52,448 nt of DNA from Streptomyces sp. H27-C3 (GTDB taxonomy: Bacteria > Actinomycetota > Actinomycetes > Streptomycetales > Streptomycetaceae). This document shows, piece after piece, positions 25,005-34,800 of this stretch (the stretch's first letter is position 1; every line of letters begins with the position of its first letter). The notes below the pieces were generated by a model. It had not been told where the DNA came from. It saw only the letters and a program-made list of their open reading frames with translations, and made no database searches. The position numbers and the translations under genes are program-made. Location: NCBI RefSeq assembly GCF_030063415.1, contig NZ_JASITA010000048.1:1-52448 (forward strand). Reading direction: 5' to 3'.

Positions 25005-26089
25005 TGCGGCGCAGGAAACTGCTCCTCGGCGTCGCGGCCACCATGCTGGTCGCGACGGCGGGCGGCGTCGCCGTGAACACCTTCGGCGAGGCACAGGCCG
25101 ACGGCGGCAAAGAGCAGCAGGACGGCGGCCTTCCGCAGGTCACCGCCGAGGTCTCCCGGGGCGACCTCACCTCTGCCGTGCAGGTCCCGGGCAAGCTCGG
25201 ATTCTCCGCCGGGCGGAAGATCAGCGCCGGGGCGGAGGGGGTCCTTGCCTGGCTGCCGAAGAGCGGGGACACCATCGGCCGCAGCGAGAAGCTGTACGAC
25301 GTCAACGAGAAGTCCGTGTACCTCATGTTCGGCGAGCGCCCCATGTACCGTGAGCTGAAGACGGGGAACAAGGGCACGGACGTACAGCAGTTGAAGCAGA
25401 ACCTCAGAGCGCTGGGCTACGGAAATCAGCTGGCCGACGACAACGAGTTCACGCCCGGCACCGCGCAGGCCGTGAAGGCCTGGCAGAAGGCCAAGGGCCT
25501 CAGCCAGACCGGCAGGATCGGTGCGGAGCAGATCGTCTTCGCGCCCGGCTCGCTGCGTGTGCAGAAGGCCGAGGCCACGGTGGGCGACCGGCTGGCGCCG
25601 GGCAAGCCGGTGTTCTCGGCGACCGGCGCCGGACGCGTCGTGACGTTCGACATGAAGGTGGCCGAGTCAGGCCAGCACAAGACCGGCGACAAGGTGACCA
25701 TCAAGCTGCCCGACGGCACCGAGGCGTCCGGGAAGATCTCCTCGATCGGGAAATCGGCCGAGGAGTCGACGCCGGACGGTCAGGGCGGCGGGGGCGGCGA
25801 CAAGACGCCCAAGGTCAAGGTCACCGTGGAGTTCGACCGGCCGGACCGGATCAAGGTCATCGACCAGGCACCAGTCACCGTGTCCCTGTCGGGCGAGAGC
25901 CGCAAGAACGTCCTCTCCGTCCCGGTCGAGGCACTGATCGCACTGCCGGGCCGCGGCTTCGGGGTCCAGGTCGTCGAGAACGGCAAGGTGCGTGAAGTCT
26001 TGGTCGAACTCGGCCTGTTCGCGAACGGGCGGGTCGAGGTGTCCGGGGGCGGGATCGCGGAGGGCGAGAAGGTCGGGGTGCCCAAGTGA
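25004..26089 (+). CDS. Membrane-fusion/adaptor protein with peptidoglycan-binding domain (MacA-like)
   Basis: This 361-residue protein has an N-terminal signal/anchor (KLLLGVAATMLVATAGGVAV), then a beta-barrel-like TAEVSRGDLTSAVQVPGKLG. A PG_binding_1 domain (about 125-175) contains GTDVQQLKQNLRALGYG and AVKAWQKAKGLSQTGRIG. Lipoyl/HlyD-like strands follow, to NVLSVPVEALIALPGRGFGV. This is the usual adaptor of actinobacterial MacB-type ABC exporters. Its start overlaps the lipoprotein stop and its end overlaps the ATPase start. Confidence 0.9.
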   Translation: MRRRKLLLGVAATMLVATAGGVAVNTFGEAQADGGKEQQDGGLPQVTAEVSRGDLTSAVQVPGKLGFSAGRKISAGAEGVLAWLPKSGDTIGRSEKLYDVNEKSVYLMFGERPMYRELKTGNKGTDVQQLKQNLRALGYGNQLADDNEFTPGTAQAVKAWQKAKGLSQTGRIGAEQIVFAPGSLRVQKAEATVGDRLAPGKPVFSATGAGRVVTFDMKVAESGQHKTGDKVTIKLPDGTEASGKISSIGKSAEESTPDGQGGGGGDKTPKVKVTVEFDRPDRIKVIDQAPVTVSLSGESRKNVLSVPVEALIALPGRGFGVQVVENGKVREVLVELGLFANGRVEVSGGGIAEGEKVGVPK

Positions 26090-26868
26090 TCTACGAGCCC
26101 CATGAGATGCACGAGATGCATGACGTACGCGAGACACATGCCGTACCTGAGGTGAATGACACCCACGCAACGCATGCGAATGCCGTCGTCACCCTCAGCG
26201 GCGTCACCAAGGAGTACCCCGGCGGCGTCACCGCCCTGAGCGGAGTGGATCTGGCGATCGACGGGGGCGAACTCCTCGCCATCGTCGGCCCTTCGGGCTC
26301 CGGCAAGTCCACCCTGCTGCACATCGTCGGCACCCTCGACGGGCCATCGGCCGGCACCGTCACCCTCGCCGGACACGATGTGAGCCGACTGTCGGACCGT
26401 CGCCTCTCCGCACTGCGCGCCCAGCACGTCGGCTTCGTCTTCCAGGCCTTTCACCTGGTGCCGGGCGCGAGCGCGCTGGCCAACGTGGTGGAAGGGCTGC
26501 GCTATTCGGGCCTTTCGCACAGCGAGCGGCGCCGACGGGCGGCCGAGGCCCTGGAGCGCGTAGGCCTCGGCGACCGTACGCAGCACCGGCCGCACGAGCT
26601 GTCCGGCGGACAGAAGCAGCGCGTCGCGATCGCCCGTGCCGTGGCGGGCGAGCCCGATGTGCTGCTCGCGGACGAGCCGACCGGCGCCCTCGACTCGGCA
26701 TCCGGCGCAGCGGTCATGGAGCTCCTGCGCGAGCTGAACGCGGACGGCGCCACCATCGCCGTCATCACCCATGACATGGAGCTGGCCGCCTCCCTGCCCC
26801 GCCAAGTGCGGCTGCGCGACGGGCAGATCGTCGCCGATACGTACACGGGAACGGCTGGTGCGCGATGA
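26086..26868 (+). CDS. ABC transporter ATPase (MacB/LolD type) with His/Met-rich N-terminus
   Basis: This 260-residue ATPase has Walker A GPSGSGKST (about 68-76), Q-loop FVFQAFHLVPG, signature LSGGQKQRVA, Walker B VLLADEPTGALD and H-loop VITHDMELA. It powers the FtsX-like permease encoded next. Residues 2-30 form an unusual extension rich in His, Met and Glu (EPHEMHEMHDVRETHA and THATHAN) before the normal start of the fold at VVTLSGVTKEY. The GTG at 26086 overlaps the adaptor stop. Confidence 0.95.
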   Translation: MIYEPHEMHEMHDVRETHAVPEVNDTHATHANAVVTLSGVTKEYPGGVTALSGVDLAIDGGELLAIVGPSGSGKSTLLHIVGTLDGPSAGTVTLAGHDVSRLSDRRLSALRAQHVGFVFQAFHLVPGASALANVVEGLRYSGLSHSERRRRAAEALERVGLGDRTQHRPHELSGGQKQRVAIARAVAGEPDVLLADEPTGALDSASGAAVMELLRELNADGATIAVITHDMELAASLPRQVRLRDGQIVADTYTGTAGAR

Positions 26869-28070
26869 GCCGGAGCGGCAGGAACCTGATCCCGGCCCGG
26901 CTGACCGCACGCGACGTGACCGAGGTCGGCTCGGCAGGGCTGCGCGGCCGCCCGATGCGTGTGGTGCTCTCCGCCCTCGGCATCGCGATCGGCATCGCCA
27001 CGATGATCGCCGTGGTGGGGATCTCGTCCTCCTCCAAGGCCAAGCTGATGCAGGACCTCGACAAGCTCGGCACCAACATGCTGGTGATCACCCCGGGCCA
27101 GAACATGCTCTCCGGCGACAGTGCCAAACTGCCCGAGAAGGCACCGCAGATGGTCGGGCAGATCGACGGCGTGGAGCACGTGGGTGCCGTCGGCACGGTG
27201 GACGCGAACATCTACCGCTCCGAACACACCCCGGCCACGCAGACCAACGGCCTCTCCGTACAGGCCGCGTCCGAGAGCCTGTTGAAGACCCTGCGCGGAT
27301 CCATGGGCTCGGGCAGGTGGCTGAACGCGGCCAACTCCACTTACCCGGCCGTCGTCCTCGGCGACCACGCCGCGAGCCGCCTCGGCGTCACCAAACTGGG
27401 CCAGCAGGTCTACATCGACGGCAAATACTTCACCGTCGTCGGCATCCTCGGTCCGCTCCCGCTCGCCGAGGAGATCAGGACCTCGGCCCTGATCGGCTGG
27501 GACGCCGCCAAGAAGCTGCTCGGCTTCGACGGCCATCCGACATCCATCTACGAACGCTCCGCGGACGACAAGGTCGAGGACGTACGCGACCGGCTCCAGC
27601 GCACGGCCAACCCCCAGGCCCCGCACGAGGTCCAGGTCTCCAACCCGTCCGACGCCCTGGCGGCCAAGGCCGCATCCGAAGGCGCCTTCACCAAGCTGCT
27701 GCTCGGACTCGGCGGGGTCTCACTGCTCGTCGGCGGTGTAGGAGTCGCCAACACCATGATCATTTCAGTGCTCGAACGACGCCACGAGATCGGCCTGCGC
27801 CGCTCGTTGGGCGCCACCCAGGGCCAGATCAGGCTCCAGTTCGTCACGGAATCCCTGATGCTCTCGGGGCTCGGTGGAATCGCGGGCGTACTCCTCGGCT
27901 CACTCGCCACCTGGGTGTACGCGAGCACCGGCGGCATGCCCTGGGTGGTACCGCCGATGGCCATGGCGGGCGGCTTCGTGGCAACCCTGGCCATCGGCAC
28001 GGTGGCCGGCCTCTATCCGGCGGTCCGGGCGGCGCGGCTGTCGCCCACGTTGGCGCTGCATGCGGGGTGA
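26865..28070 (+). CDS. FtsX/MacB-like ABC permease
   Basis: This 401-residue protein has a first helix at about 28-52 (VVLSALGIAIGIATMIAVVG), a large extracytoplasmic MacB domain (60-270), and three C-terminal helices of the FtsX domain: LLGLGGVSLLVGGVGVANTM, ERRHEIGLRRSLGATQGQIR next to LSGLGGIAGVLLGSL, and ATLAIGTVAGLYPAVRAARL. Substrates of such exporters include peptides, antibiotics and lipids; nothing here identifies the cargo. The ATG overlaps the ATPase stop. Confidence 0.93.
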   Translation: MSRSGRNLIPARLTARDVTEVGSAGLRGRPMRVVLSALGIAIGIATMIAVVGISSSSKAKLMQDLDKLGTNMLVITPGQNMLSGDSAKLPEKAPQMVGQIDGVEHVGAVGTVDANIYRSEHTPATQTNGLSVQAASESLLKTLRGSMGSGRWLNAANSTYPAVVLGDHAASRLGVTKLGQQVYIDGKYFTVVGILGPLPLAEEIRTSALIGWDAAKKLLGFDGHPTSIYERSADDKVEDVRDRLQRTANPQAPHEVQVSNPSDALAAKAASEGAFTKLLLGLGGVSLLVGGVGVANTMIISVLERRHEIGLRRSLGATQGQIRLQFVTESLMLSGLGGIAGVLLGSLATWVYASTGGMPWVVPPMAMAGGFVATLAIGTVAGLYPAVRAARLSPTLALHAG

Positions 28071-28369
28071 TGGGGGGTGCGGTCCGACCTCTTGGGCATC
28101 CATGGTCACCATGGGGGAGTGAAGCTGCTCACCACTTCGTGCTTGGGACTTCCCCAAGCTCACGTTGAGGCACGGCGCGAAGCCCCCGGGACGATCTCCT
28201 CCCTGCGCCTTGGGAGTGGTCTTCAGGGGCTCAAGTCCTGTGCGGCTGTGCTGGGCGAGTGAGGCCGGTGGGCCGGGTGCGGGGCCTTCTGGCGCCTGCA
28301 TGCGACCCAGCCCGGACGCCGGAATGCGACTCGGGATCCGTTCTTCGCGGATCGTTGGTCGAATGGGCG
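28071..28369. other. Intergenic stretch with no recognisable gene
   Basis: The 299 bases between the permease and the nucleosidase gene contain no ORF with a supported start or recognisable product. Short frames on both strands look like chance. It separates convergent genes and may hold a terminator, but no strong T-tailed hairpin is evident. Confidence 0.5.
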
Positions 28370-28939
28370 CTACAGGTGGTCCTTCGTCCAGGACGCCAGA
28401 TTCTGGGCACAGTCGTCAACGGCTTCCCGCCAGGTCCGAGACGCGTCTTCCCCGGCGTCATCGCTGATGTGCTTGACGATCCGAATGGGAACATCGAACT
28501 GTCGCGCCACGGACGCCACGGCGTAGCCCTCCATGTCGGCCAGGTCCGCGTGAGCAGCGAGGCGTGCGCGGGCCGCCTCGTCGGAGACGAAGACATCCCC
28601 CGTGGCCAGGGCGGGGCCGTCGTCAGCGATCTCCATGGGCAGCCCGACTCTGTGGGCGGTGACGAGGTAGAGGAATGCTGTGTCCAGATCATGCTGGTGC
28701 ACACGGCTCACCTCGTGGGTGCCGTGCCATCCGGGACGCAGCGCTCCCGCAGTGCCGAGATTGACCACGGTGGAGGGCCGATTGCCCCGGCCGAGGGCGG
28801 CCGCGAGGCCAGCGGCCGCATTGACCTTGCCCAGGCCGGTGAGGAGCACGGGTAGGGCTCCGTCGAGATGAGCCGCTTCTTCCTCCAAGGCCACGACGAG
28901 CAGGGGGCGGTCGGGCTTTATCACGCCTATCAGCTTCAT
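28370..28939 (-). CDS. Nucleosidase (MTA/SAH nucleosidase-like)
   Basis: This 189-residue phosphorylase-superfamily protein has LLVVALEEEAAHLDG, VLLTGLGKVNAAAG, TVVNLGTAGALRPGWHGTHE, and DMEGYAVASVARQFDVPIRI, which contains the substrate-binding ME pair and purine-binding Asp region (HISDDAGED). Such enzymes cleave the N-glycosidic bond of methylthioadenosine, S-adenosylhomocysteine or other nucleosides. It is shorter than E. coli MtnN (232 aa). ATG at 28939 is chosen over GTG at 28945. Confidence 0.8.
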   Translation of the reverse strand: MKLIGVIKPDRPLLVVALEEEAAHLDGALPVLLTGLGKVNAAAGLAAALGRGNRPSTVVNLGTAGALRPGWHGTHEVSRVHQHDLDTAFLYLVTAHRVGLPMEIADDGPALATGDVFVSDEAARARLAAHADLADMEGYAVASVARQFDVPIRIVKHISDDAGEDASRTWREAVDDCAQNLASWTKDHL

Positions 28940-29047
28940 GGCCACAGGCTATTTCGGTGGCCATGAAGCGCCTCGGGCAAAAGTTGACTGAGGCAGCTGG
29001 AGGGAGACTGGCTGGGGCGTTGGGGCGTCGCGCTCAGGCCCTCGACC

Positions 29048-30015
29048 CAGGGCGATTTCAAAGTCGTGGTGATCTTGTAAGTGTGCAGGTCACGACGGTG
29101 TGACGATGTCTGGTGAGCGCGCGACGTACGCAACGAAGCTCCGTTGGCAGGTGACCTTGCCAAGTCGCCTTCGCCCAACGGAGCTTCGATGTGCCGTCAG
29201 TCTTCCACCGTCTGCCTGATCAAGTCGCCCAGCCGTCAACACCGTTCGGTCGGTTCGCTGGCGCTGCGGCTGCAAACGCTGGCCGATCCGCGCTCTCGGC
29301 GCGGGAGGCGTCACCCGTTCGTGGCGGTGTTGCTGGTGGCCTGCTCGGCGGTGGTGGCCGGTGCGAAGTCCTTCTCGGCCATCGGGCAGTGGGCCAAGGA
29401 CGCGCCGCAGGACGTCCTGGCCCGGCTCGGGGCCCCGCCACGGCGTTCAACGTACGGATGGCGCCCAGTGGCGCGACGATCCGCCGGATCATTCAGCGGA
29501 CCTGCCCCGGCGGACTGGCCGACCTGTTGGGATGCGAGCCGAGCGGGTGCGAGACGCTGGCCGTGGACGGTAAGAGCGCGCGCGGCTCGCGTCACGGCAC
29601 CACCGCGGCCGCCCATCTGCTGGCCGCGATGACCGGCAGCGGGCAGACCGTCACCCAACTGAGAGTGCCCGACAAGACAAATGAAATCACCTGTTTCGCC
29701 GCCCTCTTGGAGCCCTATGACCTGACCGGCATCACCGTGACTGCCGATGCCCTGCACACCCAGCGTGACCATGCCCGCTTCCTGGTGGAGACCAAGAAAG
29801 CCCACTACGCGTTCACCGTGAAGCGCAACCAGAAGTTGCTGCATCAGCAGTTGCGCACGCTGCCCTGGCAAAAGGCCACAGCGAAGTTCTACGACCGCGC
29901 CGAGGGACACGGGCGGCTGGAGACCCGGGTGGTGCGGGCCCTGACCGTCACCGACCTGGGCGTGGACTTCCCACACGCCGCCCAGGTCGCGAAGATCGTG
30001 CGACATCGCACCACG
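29048..30015 (+). mobile_element. Truncated ISAs1-family element
   Basis: The left end at 29048 (CAGGGCGATTTCAAAGTC) resembles the perfect end of the complete ISAs1 element at 50946. The element is cut at its right side at 30015, where an IS3-type terminal fragment begins. The transposase frame also carries a shift (see the pseudogene entry), so this copy is dead. Confidence 0.8.
29189..30015 (+). pseudogene. ISAs1-family transposase, frameshifted and 3'-truncated
   Basis: From ATG 29189 the frame codes for the N-terminal ISAs1 domain (LADPRSRRGRRHPFVAVLLV, FSAIGQWAKDAP). Near 29435-29455 the homology passes to another frame, which continues RTCPGGLADLLGCEPSG, VDGKSARGSRHG, VPDKTNEITCFAALL and VTADALHTQRDHA. 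The last segment matched is HAAQVAKIVRHRT; the final 75-80 residues present in the copy at 51088-52236 are missing. Confidence 0.85.
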
Positions 30016-30133
30016 AGCTATCGCGTCAGCCTTGAACTCCTCCGAGTACGGCTTTCGTGCCATCGGTGCCATCTCTTCCTCTGAATCCACGAGATCCAGT
30101 GTCCGCGATGTCTACCAATCGGGGGGAATCTCC
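30016..30133 (-). repeat. Inverted copy of the left end of an IS3-type element
   Basis: These 118 bases are the reverse complement of 36141-36258 with only two mismatches. They contain the terminal repeat (GGAGATTCCCCCCGATTGG, ending at 30133) and the first codons of an IS3-family OrfA (MARKPYSEEFKADAIA). The two copies face inward and bound the Tn3 fragment plus the large toxin-like gene. Confidence 0.95.
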
Positions 30134-31162
30134 GACAAACTGGTGCCGGCGCACTGGCGCAAGGCGGCGTACGCGAACGAGGACCTGCCGCAGGGGGCGG
30201 TGGACCGCGATGCGTACGTGGTGTGCGTGCTGGAACAGCTCTTCGGAGCCCTCAGGCGCCGCGACATCTTCGCCTCTCCCTCGCACCGCTGGGCCGACCC
30301 GCGCGCCCGCCTGCTCCAGGGCAAGCGGTGGGAGGCGGTGCGCGAGGACGTCCTGGCGGGCCTGAGCCTGGACGAGGACGCCGAGCAGCACCTTCGGGAG
30401 CTGGTCGAGGTGCTGGACGCGACGTGGAAGCAGATGGCGGAGCGGTTGGAGGAGGCCGGCGACGACGCGAAGATCAGCATCGAGGTGCAGCCCAATGGCC
30501 GGGCGAAGTTGAACGTGGAGAAGCTCCACGCGCTGGGTGAGCCGAAGTCGCTGAAGTGGCTGCGCGAGCGCGTCGAGAAGATGCTCCCGAAGATCGACCT
30601 GCCGGACCTGCTGTTCGAGGTGAACGGCTGGACCGGGTTTCTGGACGCCTTCGTGCACCTGGGCGACGGCAAGACCCGCATGAAGGACTTGACGATGTCG
30701 ATGGTCGCGCTGCTGGTCTCGGAGGCGTGCAACATCGGCATGACGCCGGTCATCAACCCGGGCTACGAGGCGCTGACCCGGTCCCGGCTGGTCCACGTCG
30801 ACCAGTACTACCTGCGGAGCGACACCATCGCCGCGGCGAACGCCGCGCTGATCGCCGCCCAGGCCCGGGTGCCGATCGTGCAGTTCTGGGGCAAGGGCCT
30901 GCTCGCCTCCGTCGACGGCCTGCGCTTCGTCGTCCCCACGCGGTCCATCAACGCAGCCCCCTCGCCGAAGTACTTCGCGAAGAAGAAGGGCATCACGTGG
31001 CTGAACGCGATCAATGACCAGGTGATCGGCATCGGGCAGATGGTGGTGCCCGGCACTCCGCGCGACTCCCTGTTCATCTTGGACGCGCTGACCCGGACCC
31101 CCTGGCGACCGGATACACGACTGTCAACCCTCGACGGCAACTGTCGACGCCTGACGGCCTGA
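30134..31162 (+). pseudogene. Tn3-family transposase fragment
   Basis: The open frame begins exactly at the IS3-type end. It codes for an internal part of a Tn3 TnpA: KLVPAHWRKAAYANEDLPQG, LFEVNGWTGFLDAFVHLGDG, VINPGYEALTRSRLVHVDQY and SVDGLRFVVPTRSINAAPSP. The homology breaks near 31100 and the frame runs to a stop at 31162. Both N-terminal and C-terminal ends are missing, including the region of the final catalytic Glu, so it is inactive. Confidence 0.88.
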
Positions 31163-31820
31163 CAGGTGGAGGGTGTGCTCGATCCTGTGCGTATGAAGAC
31201 TGTTTTGACCGCCGGGACTTTCGCCCCTTTCGGCGATTTCGGTTTCTGCCTGACGCGGGCCCGTACGCGATGATCGGAGCATCTCCGCGCGCTGGTGCTG
31301 TGGCTGAGGCCGTGTCAGCGGCTCGGGTACTTTCCCACTCCGGCTGCGGTATCGGCTGGTCGTGGCACGTGTCCGGGCGAGCGGCGGAGAGCCGTCGTTC
31401 CGGGGCCCGTGAACGCCTCGGACGGGTGCGGGGCCCGTCGCGGACGGCGCTGGAGGGAATCGTCGGGGTGGGTTGGAGCTGCCCGGCTCTCCACAAGGGA
31501 CCGGATGGGGGCCACGGTCCGGACGCGGGTGGAGGGGGATGGCCGCAGGGGCGCCCGGCCCAAGTGAGCAGGGCGACCCGTGCCTTGGGCCCTCGTCTCT
31601 GATGACCTGACGCCGGGGTCCGCGCCGCGCATCACGGCAACGAACTCCACTCCGCTGGTGCCGGAATCCAGCCCACCCGCTGACGGGTCCGTCGACCGCG
31701 CACACGCCCGCCTCCGGGAACCGCCGAAAAGAACCATCGCGAGGAACCAATCCGGCTCGTCCTCCCCAGAACCACGCCGACCCCGGCCAGCCCACCCCAA
31801 TCGCCCTGGAAGGCTCACCC
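31163..31820. other. Non-coding or decayed stretch upstream of the toxin-like gene
   Basis: About 660 bases have open frames on both strands, but none has a recognisable product or good start. It separates the Tn3 fragment from the large gene at 31821. A promoter for that gene would be expected here, but no convincing hexamer pair is seen. A GAAGG ribosome-binding site lies just before 31821. Confidence 0.5.
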
Positions 31821-34800
31821 ATGCCAACGCACAAGCCCGCAGAACCGCAGGTTCGGGCGAGCAAGAACGAAGCACCGCAGGCAAGGGGGAAGCAGCCCTC
31901 CCAGCAGGGCGCAGACTTCTCCGGCATTTCCCGCTGGTACGGCCGGATGGCTTGGGCACCGACCGACAAGGGCGGTGTCTTGGGCAATCTGGAGAACGCG
32001 GCTCGTGCTGAGGGGGCGATCGATCGGGAGCTGAGTGAATCGGTCAACCGGGAACGCAGACTGGCCGGCCAGGTGCCCGGGCTCGTGGAGTGGGCGAACA
32101 GGATTGCGGCGGGGGTCGATGAAGAAGTAGCGAATATAGAGGGCGAGGAACTGGGTCGGCTGTACCCGACCCTGCCGCGGACGGAGCCCACCCCCGTCGT
32201 GACGGAGAACGCTTTCAAGCGCGAGCACCAGAGCAACTGGACGCGGTACACGTGCGATCGGTCGTCACTCAATGAGGGGATCCAGAAGAAAGCCGGGTTC
32301 GTGAGGGATTCGGTGGCCGCGATCGGCGGGAAGGGCCACACGTTGCTGGTCTGCGATCCGGGCTTCGAGGACGGCCTGGGGCGTGCGGCCTTGGCTGTCG
32401 GCGACATGGATACGGCGGACTACGTCGCAGTCCTGGTCCCCGGCATGGGCAGTTCGCTGGAGACGCTTCCCGAGCTCGCCCGGCACGCACGCAGCCTCTA
32501 CGAGGAGTGCCTGCGCATCAGCCCCGGAGCCAAAGTCGCCATCGTCGCCTGGATGGGCTACAAAGCCCCCCGGAGTCCCCTGAAGGGCACTCTGGAGGTC
32601 ACCGGGGAGGAGCCGGCCAGGAAGGGCGCCGAACTCCTCAGGAGCGACCTGAATCAGTGGCGCGTCCACTGGCAGGAAAGCCCCGCCCGCAACAACCGCG
32701 GCCTGCCCACCTACCCGCTGCTGACCATCAGCGGACTGAGCTACGGAAGCGTCGTCGCCGGCCACGCGGTCGCAGGCGGAGCCTTGAGCGGCGCTCTGAG
32801 CAGCACCGTCAGCGGAGCCACGCGCGGAGCCATCAGTGGAGCCGTCACGAGCAACCCCGTGACCGCGGCAGTGACAGGAGCCCTGAGGGGCGAAACCGCG
32901 GGCGAAAGGGTGAGCGGGGCCGCGCGCGGAGCCGTGAGCGGAGCGGTCAGGGGAGCAGTCGTAGGCGGACCTGCGGGCGGAGCCACAACCGGAGCCGCGA
33001 GAGGAGCCGCAGGCGGCGCCCTCAGGAGCGCGACCGCAGTCGGAGCGCTGAGCGGAGCAGCTCCAGACAACCTCATCCTCCTCGGCAGCCCCGGCACGGG
33101 CCGCCGCCCCCAGCATCTCGACGTCCCCTCCGGCAGCATCTTCGTCGCCGCCAACGATTCGGACGCCGTCAGTATGCTCGACTGGTTCAGCATCGACCCG
33201 ACTCACAAGAAGTACGGCGATGTCACCCGCATGAGAACCGGCTATCAGCGGACGCCGGGAAACGGGCCGATCGAGAGCGCTGTAAAAGCACATACCAGCT
33301 ACTACAACGTCGGCACCGAATCCTTGACCAACATCGCTCGCGTGGTCGTCGGAAAACCACAGGAAGTAACCAGCAAAGAACAGCGCACCAGGCCGGTAGG
33401 GGGAGGCTACCGAAATCCACTCGGCCGCGCCTTCACCAACTCACCCATTAAATCCAGGAAAACACGATCCACATCACCCGAATCCGGCACCGCCGTCCCG
33501 TCGGATCCCGTCGCGGTCTCCTCTGCCGATACTGACGATGACCTGATAAACCCGCTACTGAACAGCCAGAAGGCCGAATCTGTCAAGGATAGGGCACAGG
33601 CGGCACAGGACTACGTGGACGGCATCGTGAGGAAGGTGCTGAGGGAGGTCGTTCCGTCGGCCGATACCGGAAACATGTCCCTCGACGAGAAGTTCACCGT
33701 CACCTTTCTGGAGGCCCCGGCGACGGGAGGTACGGGGCTGCGCACGACGGAGAGGTACACCCTCAGAGAACTCGCGCTGGGCGTTCCGTATCGAAGAGTC
33801 ATGCTGCGCTTGGGACTGTCGGTGACGATCCATCAGATCGAACCAATCCGAAGCGACTTTCCTTCCGCAGTCTCGCAGGCCCTGAAGCAGGACCGAATTC
33901 GCTCGGGAGTCTCCGGTAAGTTCTCCAAGGATGCGGACCGCATGGCAGCGGATGACGCGTTCAAGACGACGTTTTCGGAGTTCTCTCGGTCAAGGCTCCG
34001 TGGCAGGATGAATAGGTGCCTGGCGGAATCCAAGGATCCTCGGGTGGAGTTTTTCGCCTACATGTGGCTGGCCGGGGACCTGAAGGAAGGCCTTGTCGAA
34101 TTCCAGGGCAAGGTCGTCCCCGACGTGGTGGCGATAGGGTTCAACGACTTCAGCCTTCTTGTCTCGCTCGCAACCGGTGAGACCTACATGTGGCGCAAGG
34201 ACGACTCGTCAAGCGGGTTCCAGAAGTTCATCAAGGGGCATCTTTCCGAATTTGACAGTGCTGCCACACGATCGGGCGATTTCATTCCGCACCTTCCGCC
34301 GGATCCTCGTGTCCAGGGCGGCAATGCGAGGACGCAGTTCACGTTCATGGAGCCGCGCATCAGCTTCCGGCAGGTTCCAGACATCTTCGATGAGCTCTGC
34401 AAGGCATCCGTCCAGCGGGTGAAGTCCAATCTCAACGGCTACGTCTACACGAAGGCGGAAGAAGATGGGGCATGGACCGCGCAGTTCGGTCGCGCGGCCA
34501 TGCAGGGCGGTGAAATCCTGATGGTAATCGTGGCGTCCGCGATGTCCGGCGGCGCTGGCGCGGTAGCCGCGTTCGGCTCGGGATTGGGCTTCGGCTTCGG
34601 TTCCGCGCACTTCAACAGGAAGATCGCGGAGAACGCGGACCGGGGTGATGTCTACCGTCAGGCCATGGTGGATGCCGAGCTGGACACATGGCTGGCGGTC
34701 GGCATGTCAGCCATAGACTTCAAGGCCGCCTTCTCCGGCATCCGTACCGGCGTCAAGGGAGCCAGGAGCACGGCCGTCAAGCTGATCGGCGACGGCATGG

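Noticed and set aside
28077..28262. Short frame GLPQAHVEARREAPG as an IS605/TnpB remnant
   Set aside because: The resemblance is too weak; no TnpB zinc-finger or catalytic motif is present.
31124..32407. 427-codon minus-strand frame upstream of the toxin-like gene
   Set aside because: It covers the Tn3 end, the empty stretch and the start of the large gene in antisense; composition is unlike a folded protein.
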